64,000 bases of DNA from Acanthornis magna (taxonomy: Eukaryota; Chordata; Aves; Passeriformes; Acanthizidae): positions 496,001 to 560,000 of the forward strand of contig JAWUZG010000337.1 in the NCBI GenBank assembly GCA_036785705.1, in the 5' to 3' direction. This document shows positions 1 to 12,074 of the stretch, one piece after another (position 1 is the stretch's first letter; every line of letters begins with the position of its first letter). The notes beneath the pieces are model-generated. The model was given only the letters and a program-made list of their open reading frames with translations. It did not search any database and was not told where the DNA came from. Position numbers and translations under genes: made by a program.

Positions 1-1910
1 CCCACTGCTCAATTGCTGTGCAATTAGTAAGCTTCCTTCTTTCTTTAGTTTTTCCTATCAATACAGTTCAGTAGAAAGCAGTATGTTTTGAAGACTGTTT
101 GAAAGAATTAGATGGCTGATTTAGCCTGAAACTTATTTATTGTCATGTTTGGTGATGATCAACACTGAAGAAGTGACAGTAAGGTACTTTTTACACTGCT
201 CTAAGCTATAGTCAGCAAGGGACTGGGAGAGAAATTACTGGAACATTTCTATCTTCCCAGCATGCACAAATATCTACTGTTGTTGCAAGCATCTGAGACC
301 TGCAGGTCTGGCTCAAAGCTGTCTCTCCTTCCACTGCTCTGATTCTGTGCCGAAATATCTCAGGTAGTCAGAAGAATCTGACAGCACATCTATCTTCCTG
401 TTATTTATACTCACCAGTGTAGTACTTGAGCAGTTAATGATAACACGCAGTGTACCAACACCAATGTCCTTTGGCAAACATCACTTAGGACACTTCTTTT
501 GCAAGCTGTACACATGTAAAGTGAATATTTCTCTTCTACTTGAGGAAGTAATAAAGCCTTGGAGTCAGAGACATTAAATTTACTCATCTATTGGGAGAGT
601 TAGAAGATGAAATACAAAGGCTGCTATGCTGTATTTTGGATGACCTTAGTTCTAAAGCACCCATGACTATGTGATGTTGTTTGCTCCCTGTCTCAAGTCA
701 TTCCCTGTACATTCAATTAGCAAAAATAATTGCTTCATCACAAACTGAATAAAAATGCCAAGACCCATTTAGAGACAACAGCAATCATTAAAAAAAACCC
801 ATCTGCAGGAGAGCTGAAGGCATTTCAAATACGCATATGAGATTTAAAAATAGAAGAACACTTCAGAGTGTTCCAACTGCAGACAAAATCCTGTTTAATT
901 TCAAAGGTGGCAGGGTTACTAATGCATCAGCTACTTCAAAGACAACAAAATAAATTGCTTTTTTAAAACACTGGCAGTTCCTTCCAACATGATGGGAAAT
1001 GCATAAGATTTACCAAATATGAAATGTAATGTGCACAGGTTGCTCAAAAGATGCCTTAATTTGCATGAGGGAGCATTACAAAAGGCATAACTTCTCATCA
1101 CAGTTAGGCTTAGCTTTGGAAATTGCTGTTCAGTCGTGAACCTCAAATAGTCAACCCACAAGGCCATCTCTCCATTTTATTCCATAATGTTGGAAAAATA
1201 AAGTGTTGTTTATATAGCTGGAAGGCTTTGCTCTATTATAAAACACAACAGGAGAGTAATTTATTTAATATCATTATTTAGCATGTGCATGACCATAGAT
1301 AAATAGCAATCCACTGAAGAATTTAAGGCCTCCCCTGAAATATTTTTACAATCCTCTCAAAACCAATGAACTTTTGACTCGGGACTGGGTTTTGTTTTCA
1401 ACAATTATTTTTCCTAAATCTATTAGCAAGCTCTTATTAACCTTTGCACTAAATGCAATTAAAAACACAATACCATGCACACAGGAAGGGCATATGCCTG
1501 GGTACTGGGATCCTCATTCTCAAGCTGAGATGGCAAAAGTTGTTCCTCCACGTTGAGTTTTACTGGCTCCATACAGCAACTCGCCAATGAAGTTGCCAAA
1601 TAAAATATGAAAAGCTATGTTTGGTTTATGGTTGAAAAGTCTTCCTTGCATTTAGGAGCTCATATAAACACAACACCGCATGGATAACAAAGTCTGAGCC
1701 CCTAGGCTTCTAAGGCGTGCTGTGCTGTGTCCTTTGGATGATATTATCTCGATGGATCATATTGTCACCTGAAGTCTACCCATTTTAATGAAATTATAGT
1801 TTACTCTATGGATCAGGTGATCTTTTAAGATGCTTTCAGAAGATGAGCATAAGGAAATATATAATGAAAACATTCAAGTTTATCAACAAAAACCTGAAGC
1901 CTGTGTTTCC
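1..1910. other. unique AT-rich noncoding stretch
   Basis: No gene, known repeat or RNA gene is recognised here. Open frames are short (up to 78 codons), lie on both strands and encode nothing I recognise. The stretch reads as unique intronic or intergenic DNA. Confidence 0.6.

Positions 1911-1937
<27 letters not shown>
1911..1937 (+). repeat. 27-base poly(A) run
   Basis: An uninterrupted run of 27 A residues. No AATAAA lies at the expected distance upstream, no target-site duplication is evident and no coding homology adjoins it. It is therefore most simply a homopolymer microsatellite. A poly(A) tail of a retrocopy was considered, but avian CR1 does not normally produce poly(A)-tailed copies. 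Confidence 0.9.
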
Positions 1938-1942
<5 letters not shown>

Positions 1943-2821
1943 GAGAGGAAGCTGAGAAACTGGAGGAAACCAGAGAAACACATAATTGTTTGCAAATAGT
2001 GGCTGGGTAAATAAATTCAGGCACAGGCTTGGTACACACTATGTGATAGGGGAACAGTTCCCTGCCAAGTCTGAATTTTCATCAGGACACGCACATCTCC
2101 ATCTGTTGCAGAGCCAAAACAAGAATTCAAGCTCGACAACTGCTTTGAAATTGAGAGGAACTGCTACCAGGACATTGAGCGATAGTGTAAACCATGTAAA
2201 AGAATTATTCTTAATGATTAGTGTTTAATATATGATGGCTATTGATCCAGTTACTGGATGTGTTTTACAGGGAATGGAAGTACTCCGGGGGAAAAAAAAG
2301 AAGATAATAGTGAGTAATAAATGGAACTTTTAAGTTTTTTTCTACCACTTGCATATGTATGTATAGATATATGGTATAATACTTAAATCAGTGTCTCCAG
2401 GTTCTGCCAAACAAAAGAAATGTCAAAGTAGTAATATCATACTTTTCCTATTAATAAAACAAGAGGATACTATCACCTTTCAGGAGTGGGAAGGCCTCAT
2501 CATATTCTGCCTTCCTCTCCAAATTCATTGAACAGTAAATATTTCAAAGGGCTCAATCTTGTTCATTCACTCCTTTTTTTTGTGCAGCTTTGTATAGCTC
2601 CTTTGAAGCAGCAGTCCTCAAAGGATCAGACACTGAGTTTTCTAATCCTGTTTCAACTTCTCAGCAAGACTTCTGAGTTATGTTAAAGATTAGGCAACAT
2701 TTTTTCTGTGCTGAGGCCTTCTAGGCATCTGAACAAGGAATGAGCCCCCCAAATACGCTAAACAAAGGTGACATTGCTGTTAGCCATAAAACTCCTTAAA
2801 GGAGATAATTTCTATTAACAA
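1938..2821. other. unique noncoding stretch
   Basis: AT-rich DNA without a recognisable gene or interspersed repeat. Small ORFs of 66-80 codons occur and look like chance. Confidence 0.55.
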
Positions 2822-2941
2822 GAAAAAAACCAAACTAACAAACAAACAAAAAAAAACCCCAACCCCCCCAACAACAAAAAACCCCCCAAAACAAAAAAAA
2901 CAACAAAAAAACCCCCGCACCAAAAAACAAAACAAACAAAC
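2822..2941 (+). repeat. A/C-rich low-complexity tract
   Basis: About 120 bases made almost only of A and C, with AAAC-type repeats at both ends and runs of C inside. An apparent 72-codon minus-strand ORF across it (rich in Phe, Leu and Gly) is a by-product of the composition. The plus strand is complementary in character to the G/T-rich tract at 4331-4447. Confidence 0.9.
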
Positions 2942-3597
2942 TGTTATTTAAACCAGCCCTTATCATGCCATCTGAATCAAAAAACATATGTACATAACAA
3001 ACTTCTACAATCAAGTAAATAGGAAACAACTGGGATTTTAGCAATTGTGCCATATATGAAAAATGTTCAAAAAAGGGTCAAAGTGCGATCCACTGGGGGA
3101 TGGAAAGCCAAATGTTCCTGCAAACTCCTTCCTTAAAATGCTGTTATGTTTAGCAAAGGTTGTAAACAGCCCACTCTCAGGTATAAAGTATGGGGTGTGA
3201 ATCCTACCACAACAACCCTACAGGCAAGTATTTTCTGTAAATACGTCCTATTCCAGGCAATTTTGAGCACATGTGGACATGGGTGGATGTGTGTGTGTAT
3301 ATTTGTGTGTGTGTGTATGTGTGTGTGCCTGGGCACATTGGTGAGAATAAGATCACAATGTTATGAACCACCACATCTCACAAGTTCAGAATTTCAAATT
3401 TCAGCTGCACTGACAGTGTTTCTTAGTTAAATTATTCTTTATCAATTTCTGTGAAATATTTGGTGACACACAGGATGGAGATTTTTTTTTTTCTGAAATT
3501 AAGTAGAATGACTCCTGCGTAGCTGTTTGGGTTACTAACATCATGCAAATATGGCAAATTTCTTCTCTAAACATATTCCCTCTCACCCCTCCTGTAG
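2942..3597. other. unique noncoding stretch with a TG microsatellite
   Basis: No gene is recognised. The main feature is the TG repeat listed separately. The right end finishes in a pyrimidine-rich run and CTGTAG, which would make a good splice acceptor for the candidate exon that follows. Confidence 0.5.
3289..3327 (+). repeat. (TG)n microsatellite, interrupted
   Basis: Three TG blocks separated by TATATT and TAT interruptions, about 39 bp in all. Translations through it (Cys/Val or His/Thr repeats) are artefacts of the dinucleotide. Confidence 0.9.
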
Positions 3598-3699
3598 CTG
3601 AGGGATTTTACAGGGGAACTGACAACTCAGGCTGCTGAGTTCATACCCACACAAAGGCTCCTGCCCAGAAGGTGTCAGGATGGGACTGTAACAATAAAG
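3598..3699 (+). other. candidate unannotated exon (34 codons, phase 0)
   Basis: A pyrimidine-rich tract ending CCTCCTGTAG (AG at 3596-3597) precedes 102 bases that end in AAAG, followed by the strong donor GTAAGC at 3700. Only one of three frames is open across the block. It gives 34 codons beginning LRDFTGELTT and ending GTVTIK, with whole codons at both edges. The same frame stays open to a stop at 4069-4071, so the block may instead be part of a longer open region of 158 codons from 3598, whose first ATG is at 3721. I recognise no protein family. What is seen is splice-site quality and an open frame; coding status is inference. Chance exon-like blocks of this size are common in 64 kb. Confidence 0.22.
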
Positions 3700-4330
3700 G
3701 TAAGCTCCAAGGTAAAAGATATGCTGCTGACCTCTAAGTGTTCCTTTGAGATGTGGTGCCATATGGAGCTCACAGGAGGGATGTGTGCTGGCACCAGGGG
3801 AGATTCTGTCCTAGCAGTAAATGCAGAAGGCATGCTGCCAGCCACCTTCCCTTCATACAGTCAGAAAAGGGGCACAGAGGGGACCTTTCTCTCAGCCAAA
3901 GAGGTCCGAGATGAGATCAAACCCTTCAACAGAACTGTAACAGGAGAAAATGTTGCACGTGTACACACTAGTGGCACATTTCAAAGTCGAAGAGACACAA
4001 GTGAGTATCCTTCTGATATCCAAGTGAGTATGCCCTTCTCCTTTGGATGCGAGTATGAAGTCATTCTGTGAATGGCTTCAGTGTGCAAAGCCATGACATG
4101 AACAAAAGCTGAAGCACAGCCCCTGCCAAGTCCAGCATTGCTCCCAAAACATCAACAGTGACAAACAGAACTCAACTCCAACTGGTGCTTCAGGCAGCTG
4201 CCCTGCCAGCCACTCAGACAGGGAGATGAAGAAACCTTGAGTTTTTCTGTCTGGCCTCCAGGGAAGTGAGCAGTCATAATCTGAAATGTGAGAACATTCC
4301 TTTCCGTTGTAAGAATTCCACTGTGACAGT
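3700..4330 (+). other. open frame continuing from the candidate exon, then unique DNA
   Basis: The frame opened at 3598 runs without a stop to 4071 and contains an ATG at 3721 (116 codons from there). Two AAGTGAGTAT motifs, about 23 bp apart near 3998 and 4021, resemble splice donors. The protein is not recognised and shows no signal peptide, membrane segment or known motif. After 4071 there is unique noncoding sequence. Confidence 0.25.
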
Positions 4331-4447
4331 TTGGTTTTTTTTTTGTTTTGGGTTTTTTTGTTTGTTTGTTTGTTTGTTGTTGTTTTTGTTTGTTTGCTTG
4401 TTCGTTTGTTTGGATTTTTTGTGTGGTTTCTTGTTTGTTTTTTTTTT
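4331..4447 (+). repeat. T/G-rich low-complexity tract with (GTTT)n core
   Basis: Runs of T interspersed with G; the clearest tetranucleotide array is GTTT from about 4360 to 4412. The apparent Phe/Leu/Cys-rich ORF across it (4266-4457) is compositional. The tract is complementary in character to 2822-2941. Confidence 0.92.
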
Positions 4448-4840
4448 AGGAGAATAGGGGCCTGTTTGACATTTCTGTTCTAGTCACACAAAGGTGAGTG
4501 GCCCTCTAAAAGGTGGTGTTCTACCAACACAGAAAACCAGAAACTTTCAGCAGTTCTCATGCTGACAGGTTTGTCCTGAAGACCGATTTTGTCTGGTTTT
4601 GGAGCCCAGCTGATGAGAGCACAATTTCCTGTGTCTCAAGGAAACTCTGCCAGAGAGCAGCCCTGGAAAAAAGGGTGTTTTTAATTAGGTTAGCTGACTC
4701 TAGACCTGCTGAAGAGGGAAAATGTATAAACCTTTGTATGCAAATTCATTGAGCAGCTGGGGATAGCTCTCTTCATTTCTTTTTAGCTCTTTGCTTCAGT
4801 GTCATGCAGGATATTTAACTGTGATGTTTTCTTCTTCCAG

Positions 4841-5018
4841 ACAGGAAAACAACTGGGTAGACCCATTAGAGACCAAAAAATTCGCTACCATAGCCCTTGA
4901 TGCCCGGGTTGATCATAACCACACACTTTCTAGACCAAAGTCAGATACTACAGTGTGGAATTTAAGAACAAGATGGGGAAACCCAGGACCAAAGTTAAAA
5001 AACAAAAAAATAAAATAG
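4841..5018 (+). other. candidate terminal exon-like open block
   Basis: A strong acceptor-like run, TTTTCTTCTTCCAG, ends at 4840, and a second possible AG follows at 4843-4844. From there a frame is open for about 59 codons to a TAG at 5016-5018. The peptide has a mixed, non-repetitive composition (it includes NNWVDPLETKKF and GNPGPKL), unlike the low-complexity ORFs nearby. The open frame continues upstream to an ATG at 4791. No good donor lies inside, so it would have to be a last exon. I do not recognise the protein. Equally it may be noncoding DNA that happens to be open. Confidence 0.2.
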
Positions 5019-8000
5019 TGCAAGTTCTCAAAACCATTTAAAAAGTAGTTAAAGCAAATTAAAATTAAAAATTTAAGGGTCGTGATGCATCCAAACAGTG
5101 GGGAGAAAACAGAAATTATAATACAAACAACAAATGAGAGGAAACTGAGGTAGAAATGAGCTCCAGTGTTCTTACTCTCATGTGAAGCACACAGTGTGGA
5201 CAACCCAGATTATGTGCTACAAGTATTACAAAGCCAAAAACCAAAATTATCTGAACAGCAACCCTTGAATATATATGCCCAAGATGTGAACACAAGAACA
5301 TAAATGAACCAACTGGATCAGTGATTCAATCACTGGCAGTAAATTCTGAGCACTTGGTTTGGTAACATTATCTAATTTCTTACTTCTCATTGCTTATTTC
5401 AAACTACAGATCACGGGACTGACAAAAAATGAAACATCAGAATTTTCATAGATGAGTAGCTGGCTGTATAGTATTCACTGTCTGGCAATGAAACAAAAGC
5501 AGATCAAAGCTACAGTTACAGATCAAATACACAAGAAAACCTCTAATTGGGGCTTTTTTCATCAAAGTCACACACACACATGTGGAATTAACATGAGTAA
5601 TTAATAATCCAGGCTAAGGTGAGTCAAGCAAATTCTAGACATACATCCCAGAGAGCTGTTCTATTTCTCTTTAGAACCACCAGAGAGAAATGGCCTTTTC
5701 TAGATCATGAGTCATCTTATTTTAAAGTGGCTGTCTGGTTTAGATTTGATGTAGTTCATCCCAGCTTACGTTTTAACCTCTGACTGCAAAAAGAGTCCAA
5801 ACAACCTGCTTTGAAATAGATATCTATCTTAAAAATATCCAAAATTCCACAGAATAGATTCCACCTCTAAGGCAAGGCCCATCATGGTGAGCAGAAGTTT
5901 ACTCTAAATATCAACACATTTGACAGCTTTAGCTGTTTCGTGAAAGCTCAGCTCATCCTCATCTTTGTAAACTTTAATGTCAGTTCTGAAAAAAAGCTCT
6001 GCAACAGTTACGCAACAATGCTTTTGACTTTAGCCCTTGAAAAATAAGGTCCATGACAGTCATAAAAATGTGATGATCTTCTCTTCGTCTTTTTTTCTCT
6101 AATAGGGTTGAGTTATTGTGGCACAGCTTAGCCTTATACAGGCAGATCCACCACACTTTGTGAGAAATAACACCACAAATCCAATGATTTGAGGTGGTAG
6201 AATTTATGATGTGCATCTTGGGTAAATATTTTCCCCTCTAATTTCTCAGAACTTATTTTCTTTTAGCAGAGATGAGTATCTCAGTACGTCCAAAATTTGG
6301 AAGTCTATCTTTTTGTAAACTGCAGTTTTATACTTCTCATCGCACATAATAGCCAGAAAGGTCTGACTGAAAAAAAAGCTGAAACATGAATGAAATGTTT
6401 CACTACATATCCAAACAATGTATTTGGACCCTAAGTTCATTAAATTAATAGTTCTAAACTCAAGTGAAGAGTTTGAAAGCGGTATGTCTGTAGTATGCCT
6501 ACAGATACAATTGGCAATGACAAAAATAAGGAAGGTCAACTTCAGAATGTGAAAATATTTTACACCAAATTCTTCCCCTGTCTTTCCTACAAAAGTCACA
6601 TGTAGTGCAGGGAACTGTGTACTTGTTATCGGTGCAGTGTGACCAGCAGCCTCAAAATCTCTGTTTCTCTTGAAGCTCTTTGGGTGACAAAATGGGGTTA
6701 ACGCCCAACTGATATGAGCTCTTCTGTGACTTCAGCATGAATGTGTGACTGTAACTCAGCAGTCTCAGAACATGGATCATAATTAAGACACAGTTTCAGA
6801 AAGCAAAAATTGGAGGAAGATATGACATGAAACACTACCCAAACAGCACTGATTACATCAGGATGCAATAATCCAAATACCAATAGTCCAAAGATTTATT
6901 ATCCCTAGAAGAGAACACCTTTTGACCAGATGGTGTTCCAGACTCTGCCTCACACCTTGGAGGAGCTCAAGAAGGAGCTCAGGTCTGAAATTGCTAATTT
7001 CTCATCTATACAACTGAAATGGGTAATTCATCATCTATGCTTCCTTTCCCCAGCTGAAGCTGAGAGAAGATTTATTTGGAGAAATTCCAACTGATTCATT
7101 TTAAAGAGCAATAACATATGCCAAAAGATTAGGACAGTGTAAGAGGTAGTTTGAGATCCTAGTTGAAAGAACAAATATTATTAAAAATAACACAACATAA
7201 TGAAACCACAAGTTTTCTTCCGAATTCTAAGTTTCCAGAGAAAAGCATGAGATTCCAAATGCAGAGAGATTAGACAAGTATTTAAAATAAATACAAATGA
7301 CATGTCAAGTGAGCTTGGGTAAATACAGTGCCAGGTAACTGAAGACAGTCTAGAATTTGGTGTATTATAAGCCTACCTTTTCCAGTACTAAAGATCAGGA
7401 TTTAGGAGACTTTATCGAACTTTAGTAGTGCATGTTATTGCATTACTCTGGGGGGAGGAAGGAGACATGAGGAACAAGGGAGGGACCAGTATGGGAATTC
7501 CACACCCATACTTTATTTTTAAAAAATACTGTAAGAAAGGCTCAATGCAACTTGCTTGCCAGATAACATAGCATCTGTCTTGCTTTGTTTAAATAAAAAG
7601 TCTTACTAATGTTGCATCTAATCTAGAATTTAAAGAGGCTAAAGATTTTCCAGTAGTATGCTTTTATTCTGCTGAATGTTTTGAAACACAGAAAGAGGAG
7701 CTGCCTCAAATATTTATTCACTGTCCACTCAATTCTTTAGAAAAGGAAGATCTAAAAGCGTATCTGGCAGCCTATTTCTGTGCAGGAGCACTCAAGTACT
7801 TGTCATCTGGCATAAGCAAGCCTAATAATGCTGAGTCCCTTCTACTTTTTATTTCTGCAAAGGACTAAATTCAGAGATTAACTGTAACATCTTTCAACTA
7901 CAGGCTCACATATTCATGAATAACAAGAAGAAAATCTAAATCAGTACTTAATTTTTTGCGGCATCTTCAAGAGCAGCATGTTAGAAACTATAATAGTCCA

Positions 8001-11000
8001 GACACTGGAGTCATTCTACAAGCTGATTCTGAAATACTGCATATATAGTTTTGAAGGGTTTTAGGAGTTCTATTATTTAGGTTTGGGAAAATAAGCTCAG
8101 CTTGGTTTTAGGTTGTTATTTTGACAGATAATTTAGATAGCAGGCAATTTCAATATTTTTCATAGTAAACCACAGACTGCAAAGTTATGTTAAGAAAAAT
8201 ATGTCAAATATGTGCAATAGCAAGAAGCAATACAACATCATTTAAAAACAAGGTATTAAACATAGGTAATTTAGGTATAGTGCTGGGCCTATAGATGTGT
8301 GCTGGAACCCTACTTTTGCTCAGCTTTGACTGCTGTCCAAACCTAATGAAGACTTGGAGGACCCAGGAATAGGCTTTGACTGAATGATGAAGTACAGTAG
8401 AAGAGAACATGAGCCTTGCTATGGCCCTGCCTTTTCAGTATAGAGGTCAGGAGCCAGACCCACTCTGTGCAAGTCCATCACCATCTATAACCCAATTCCC
8501 TCCTTCTATGTCCTGGAAAACATTTGCAATGCACAAGTCACTTAACATCCAAAAGAGGCTTCCCACTGGCTACAACAACTTGTTTTGGCAAAGTGGGCAC
8601 AGATTCAGGTTATGATTCATTCCTCAGCCTTTTCCTGCACATGTGGCATGGAACTGATAAGTACCTTGCAAGCCTCATGATTGTCAGTAGCCCTGGTGTA
8701 ACCTGACTGCTAACAGTGACAGCGGGGGCCACAGCACTGGGTACTCAGTAGCCTCATATAATAAGCAGAACTGTTTAAACACCTAAGAAATACAGAATTA
8801 AGGGGTTGTTGTAGCCATTACTGAAGAAGCCAAATACCAGAAGTATGCAGCTCTAAGAAAAATAATGTCATTACTCACATTCTAGCTTCTTTTACCTGAA
8901 CCTTATTGAACACATTGGTTAAAGGCTTGCGACCTCTTTTTCCTGAAATTCAGAAGAGTAAATGAAGAATAAAACTGATGCTAAATATGCAGTTATATTT
9001 TAAGCTTTATTCATATATCTTAAGTGCAAATATCATATATCTATATCTGCAAATATTCTAGGAAATGCAACGTGCATTTGAATTTTTAAGCCGTTATTTA
9101 TCGTAGACAAATTCTGAATTCATCACTCTAAATGCTGGCATATGAAAACTGAACTGTTCTAACCACATAGAATACTGTGAAATACTTCTTTTTCTATCTT
9201 TTCTTTTTGTTCTTTCTTAAGAAATTAAGACAGGTTGGAGATCTCAACATTGCTTTATGGATTCATTTTTAGCACTATCAAAATTTTCATTTCAACTTTT
9301 AATTGGTCTATCTATTATGCTATAAAAACAGTATAATTTTGTTTTTACATTATGTAAATGATAATACAAAATTCAGAAATAAATACTCTCAATAGAATAA
9401 AAAATGAAATACACACCTTCCTATTAATATTCTGATTCTGAAGAATCTGCATATCTCAATGTAATGTGTCTGATGAAAAGAAACACAGACCTGATTTTGA
9501 ATGAGATCTGCTTGAAGTAGGGCATGGGCAATGTAAATGCTTTCAAATCATTCATCCAATTACAATTACATCAAATCAAAGTGAGATAAATGAAAACTAG
9601 AAACTTTGCAGATACTATTTAAACAGATCATAAAAGGAATAAATGCACGTATTCCTTTTATGGTGCACTGGACATGGTTGAGAAAAAGTCAATGATCTGA
9701 TTAGTAAGAACTTACATATACTCACCAAAATAATACAAACAGTATATCTTGGCTTCAAACACCTATATAGTTATATAATTTCAGGAAATTTTACTGCAAT
9801 AATGCTTTTTATATGCAGCTGTCTCTGACAGAACCGAATATATATTGAGGCGATACATGTTTGAGAAAATTACCATGGGCTAAGCTTAAGTGTTAGCACC
9901 TCAGCTGAACTGCTGTGCCTGCCTTAAGTTTTGAATTGTCCACAGTGAAGCAATCAAATTATTTTAAAGCTTTTCTACAATTAGACTCCAAGCACTTCAT
10001 TTTATTTCCAGCTAACATCAAAATTCCTGCCATAAACACAGAAGTCCCATAAGAAATAGGAATCAGAGTGGCTGCAATATGGTAATGGACTGAGCATTGA
10101 ATCCGTGTTATAAAACCCGGATTCACTTCCCAGTGTTCTTGGATTTCCTTCAGCACCTTTCTGCACCTCACTGTAGTTTTTTTCCTGGTTGCCTTAGCTG
10201 TTACCATTATATATTTGAGGCAGAGACCATTTCACATAATGTGTTTAGGCAGTTCTACAGGGTGGCACTACCGTAAATTCAAGCCTTTTGATGCTATTGT
10301 AGAATTAATTAGAATGCAAAAATAAAAGCTTAAGATGTTTTCTGTATGTCACCGTTTCCATCCTGAAGTGTTTTGTACTTTTACCAGTGCCATCCAATAA
10401 ACCATTCTTACAAAGACTAAATGTTGTTAATCCCTTAATCGAAATATATTTTCAATTTATTAACATGAAATTTACACAGGAAGTAATTTTAAATACTTAC
10501 TAAATATTTACTTGTTTACTTACCATGATCTTATGAATTATGAGGGATTAATGGTGTGAGCTGAACTGATATTAAAAAAAGTTTTAAAGCATTTCTGCTT
10601 TAAGGGTTTTTTTTTAAATGTCTTCATCAGCATCTGTGACTTTTTTGAGGGAAAGGGGGAGAGAACTACATTTGATTATGTAAATCTGCTAATATAGTTA
10701 TCCCTACTGAATCAGCTGTCTTGGCATAATATTTTAAACCAGAAAGCAGTCCTTTCTTAAACAAGAAACATTCTCCTCAAAGTGAGAGCTGAGATCTGTG
10801 TCTCTCATCTCATTTCCTGTCTTTCTAATTTTTAATCAAAATAGATGAAGTCATTGCTTAAAATGGGTATTCAGTCACATGAATATTGTGGAACTGGTAG
10901 AACATAGATGTTTAGTAGTAGAAGAGAAGCATGACAGAGGTTAAATCCCACTGATCTCATTCCTTATCAGAGCCAATGGATCGTATTCACATGACCTCAA

Positions 11001-11620
11001 GGGGATCTCACATAAAGACTATGAACCACAAACAACCCCCTCTATCCTCCCCAGCAGTACAAATTGGCTAAACTACTACACAAACATCTAAAAAAATAAA
11101 TCTTTATTCTGCAAAGTGTTGAATGCTCATACTGTAATCTCAGCAGAAACACAAGCACATAGTTCAGGGCGCAGCTGAAACAGCATCAGAGTGCTCTGCA
11201 CGTGCCTCACTAAGTCTTAAGGACACCGAATTGCAAACATCCTCTTTTCAACACATACAAACACACTCAAAGAGCAGGAAAAAGATTTCCCTCTTTTGAT
11301 TAAACATATTTCTGATATTTCTGCATCATACAAACTTCAAAGCACTTTTAAATGTGAACACTCCTAATCAATACTGAGTAATTTTAACTCCCAAACTGAC
11401 AACAGTTAATATTTATTTCTTATACCAATCTAAATATTTTATCTCAAGTCCGTTTTAATGTTTCCTGTGACCCTGCCTCTTTGAGGATAGGAAAGAAATA
11501 TGATCCTCATGAGGCAGACACAGTTTTACCTGTTGTAGGAGACAATATCGCATAAGCACTCCCAGGGAAGATTGGCAGTGCTCTTTCAACCTGTCTTGCT
11601 GTCACCAGATGTCAAATTGA
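5019..11620. other. long unique noncoding stretch
   Basis: About 6.6 kb of AT-rich DNA with no recognisable gene, RNA gene or interspersed repeat. The longest open frame is a 117-codon minus-strand frame at 6246-6599 with a hydrophobic, AT-driven composition and no recognised domain. An 82-codon minus-strand frame at 9959-10207 is likewise unrecognised. Short AT-rich words such as TATCATATATCTATATC near 9030 are not organised arrays. Confidence 0.55.
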
Positions 11621-12074
11621 TAGTCATGGTGGGTTGACATTGGCTGTACACTGGGTGCCCACCACTCTACCATTCGCCTCCCCAGCTGGACAGGGGACAG
11701 AAAATATAATGAAAGGCTCGTGGAGGGGAAAGATAGGGACAGGGATAGTCACTGACCAGTTACTGTCACGGGCAAAACAGGTGAGTCACAGGGAAATTAG
11801 TACAATTTATTACCACTCACATCAGACTAGGACAATGAGAAATGGGGCTATTCTCACACTTCCCTCTGGCTGAAGTCGCACAGCTTTTTATCTCCCACTT
11901 CTCGACTCTGGTATCCCAGAGGTGCTATCACTGTCTCTGATGGCTTCGGCCTTGGCCTGCTCGTGGCTCCATCTTGGAGCCAACTGACTCTGCTGGACAT
12001 GGGGAAGACTTTTCACAGAAGCCACCCCTGTAGCCCACTCTGTAATAACCTGGCCACACAAACCAAATACACCA
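11621..12074 (-). mobile_element. solo LTR of an avian endogenous retrovirus
   Basis: Read on the minus strand, the block starts TGGTGTATTTGGTTTGTGTG and soon carries GGGTGGCTTCTGTG. It has AATAAA in the expected 3' part (plus-strand TTTATT near 11807) and ends ACCCACCATGACTA. This order matches, from memory, a widespread avian ERVL-like LTR family. The 3' end also resembles the end of the LTR at 19593-20140. Length is about 454 bp. The flanking pentamers ATTGA (11616-11620) and ATTTA (12075-12079) match at 4 of 5 positions, which fits a decayed 5-bp target duplication. No internal retroviral region adjoins, so it is a solo LTR. A 79-codon plus-strand ORF inside is not a gene. Exact family and edges need a repeat library. 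Confidence 0.8.

Noticed and set aside
1911..1937. Poly(A) run as a retrocopy tail
   Set aside because: No upstream polyadenylation signal at the usual distance, no target duplication and no gene homology.
4484..4493. 10-base micro-exon between TTCTGTTCTAG and AAAG|GTGAGT
   Set aside because: Both splice signals are good, but so short an exon cannot be supported without transcript data.
6246..6599. 117-codon minus-strand ORF
   Set aside because: Composition follows the AT-rich DNA (Phe, Ile, Leu, Lys), with no known motif or splice context.
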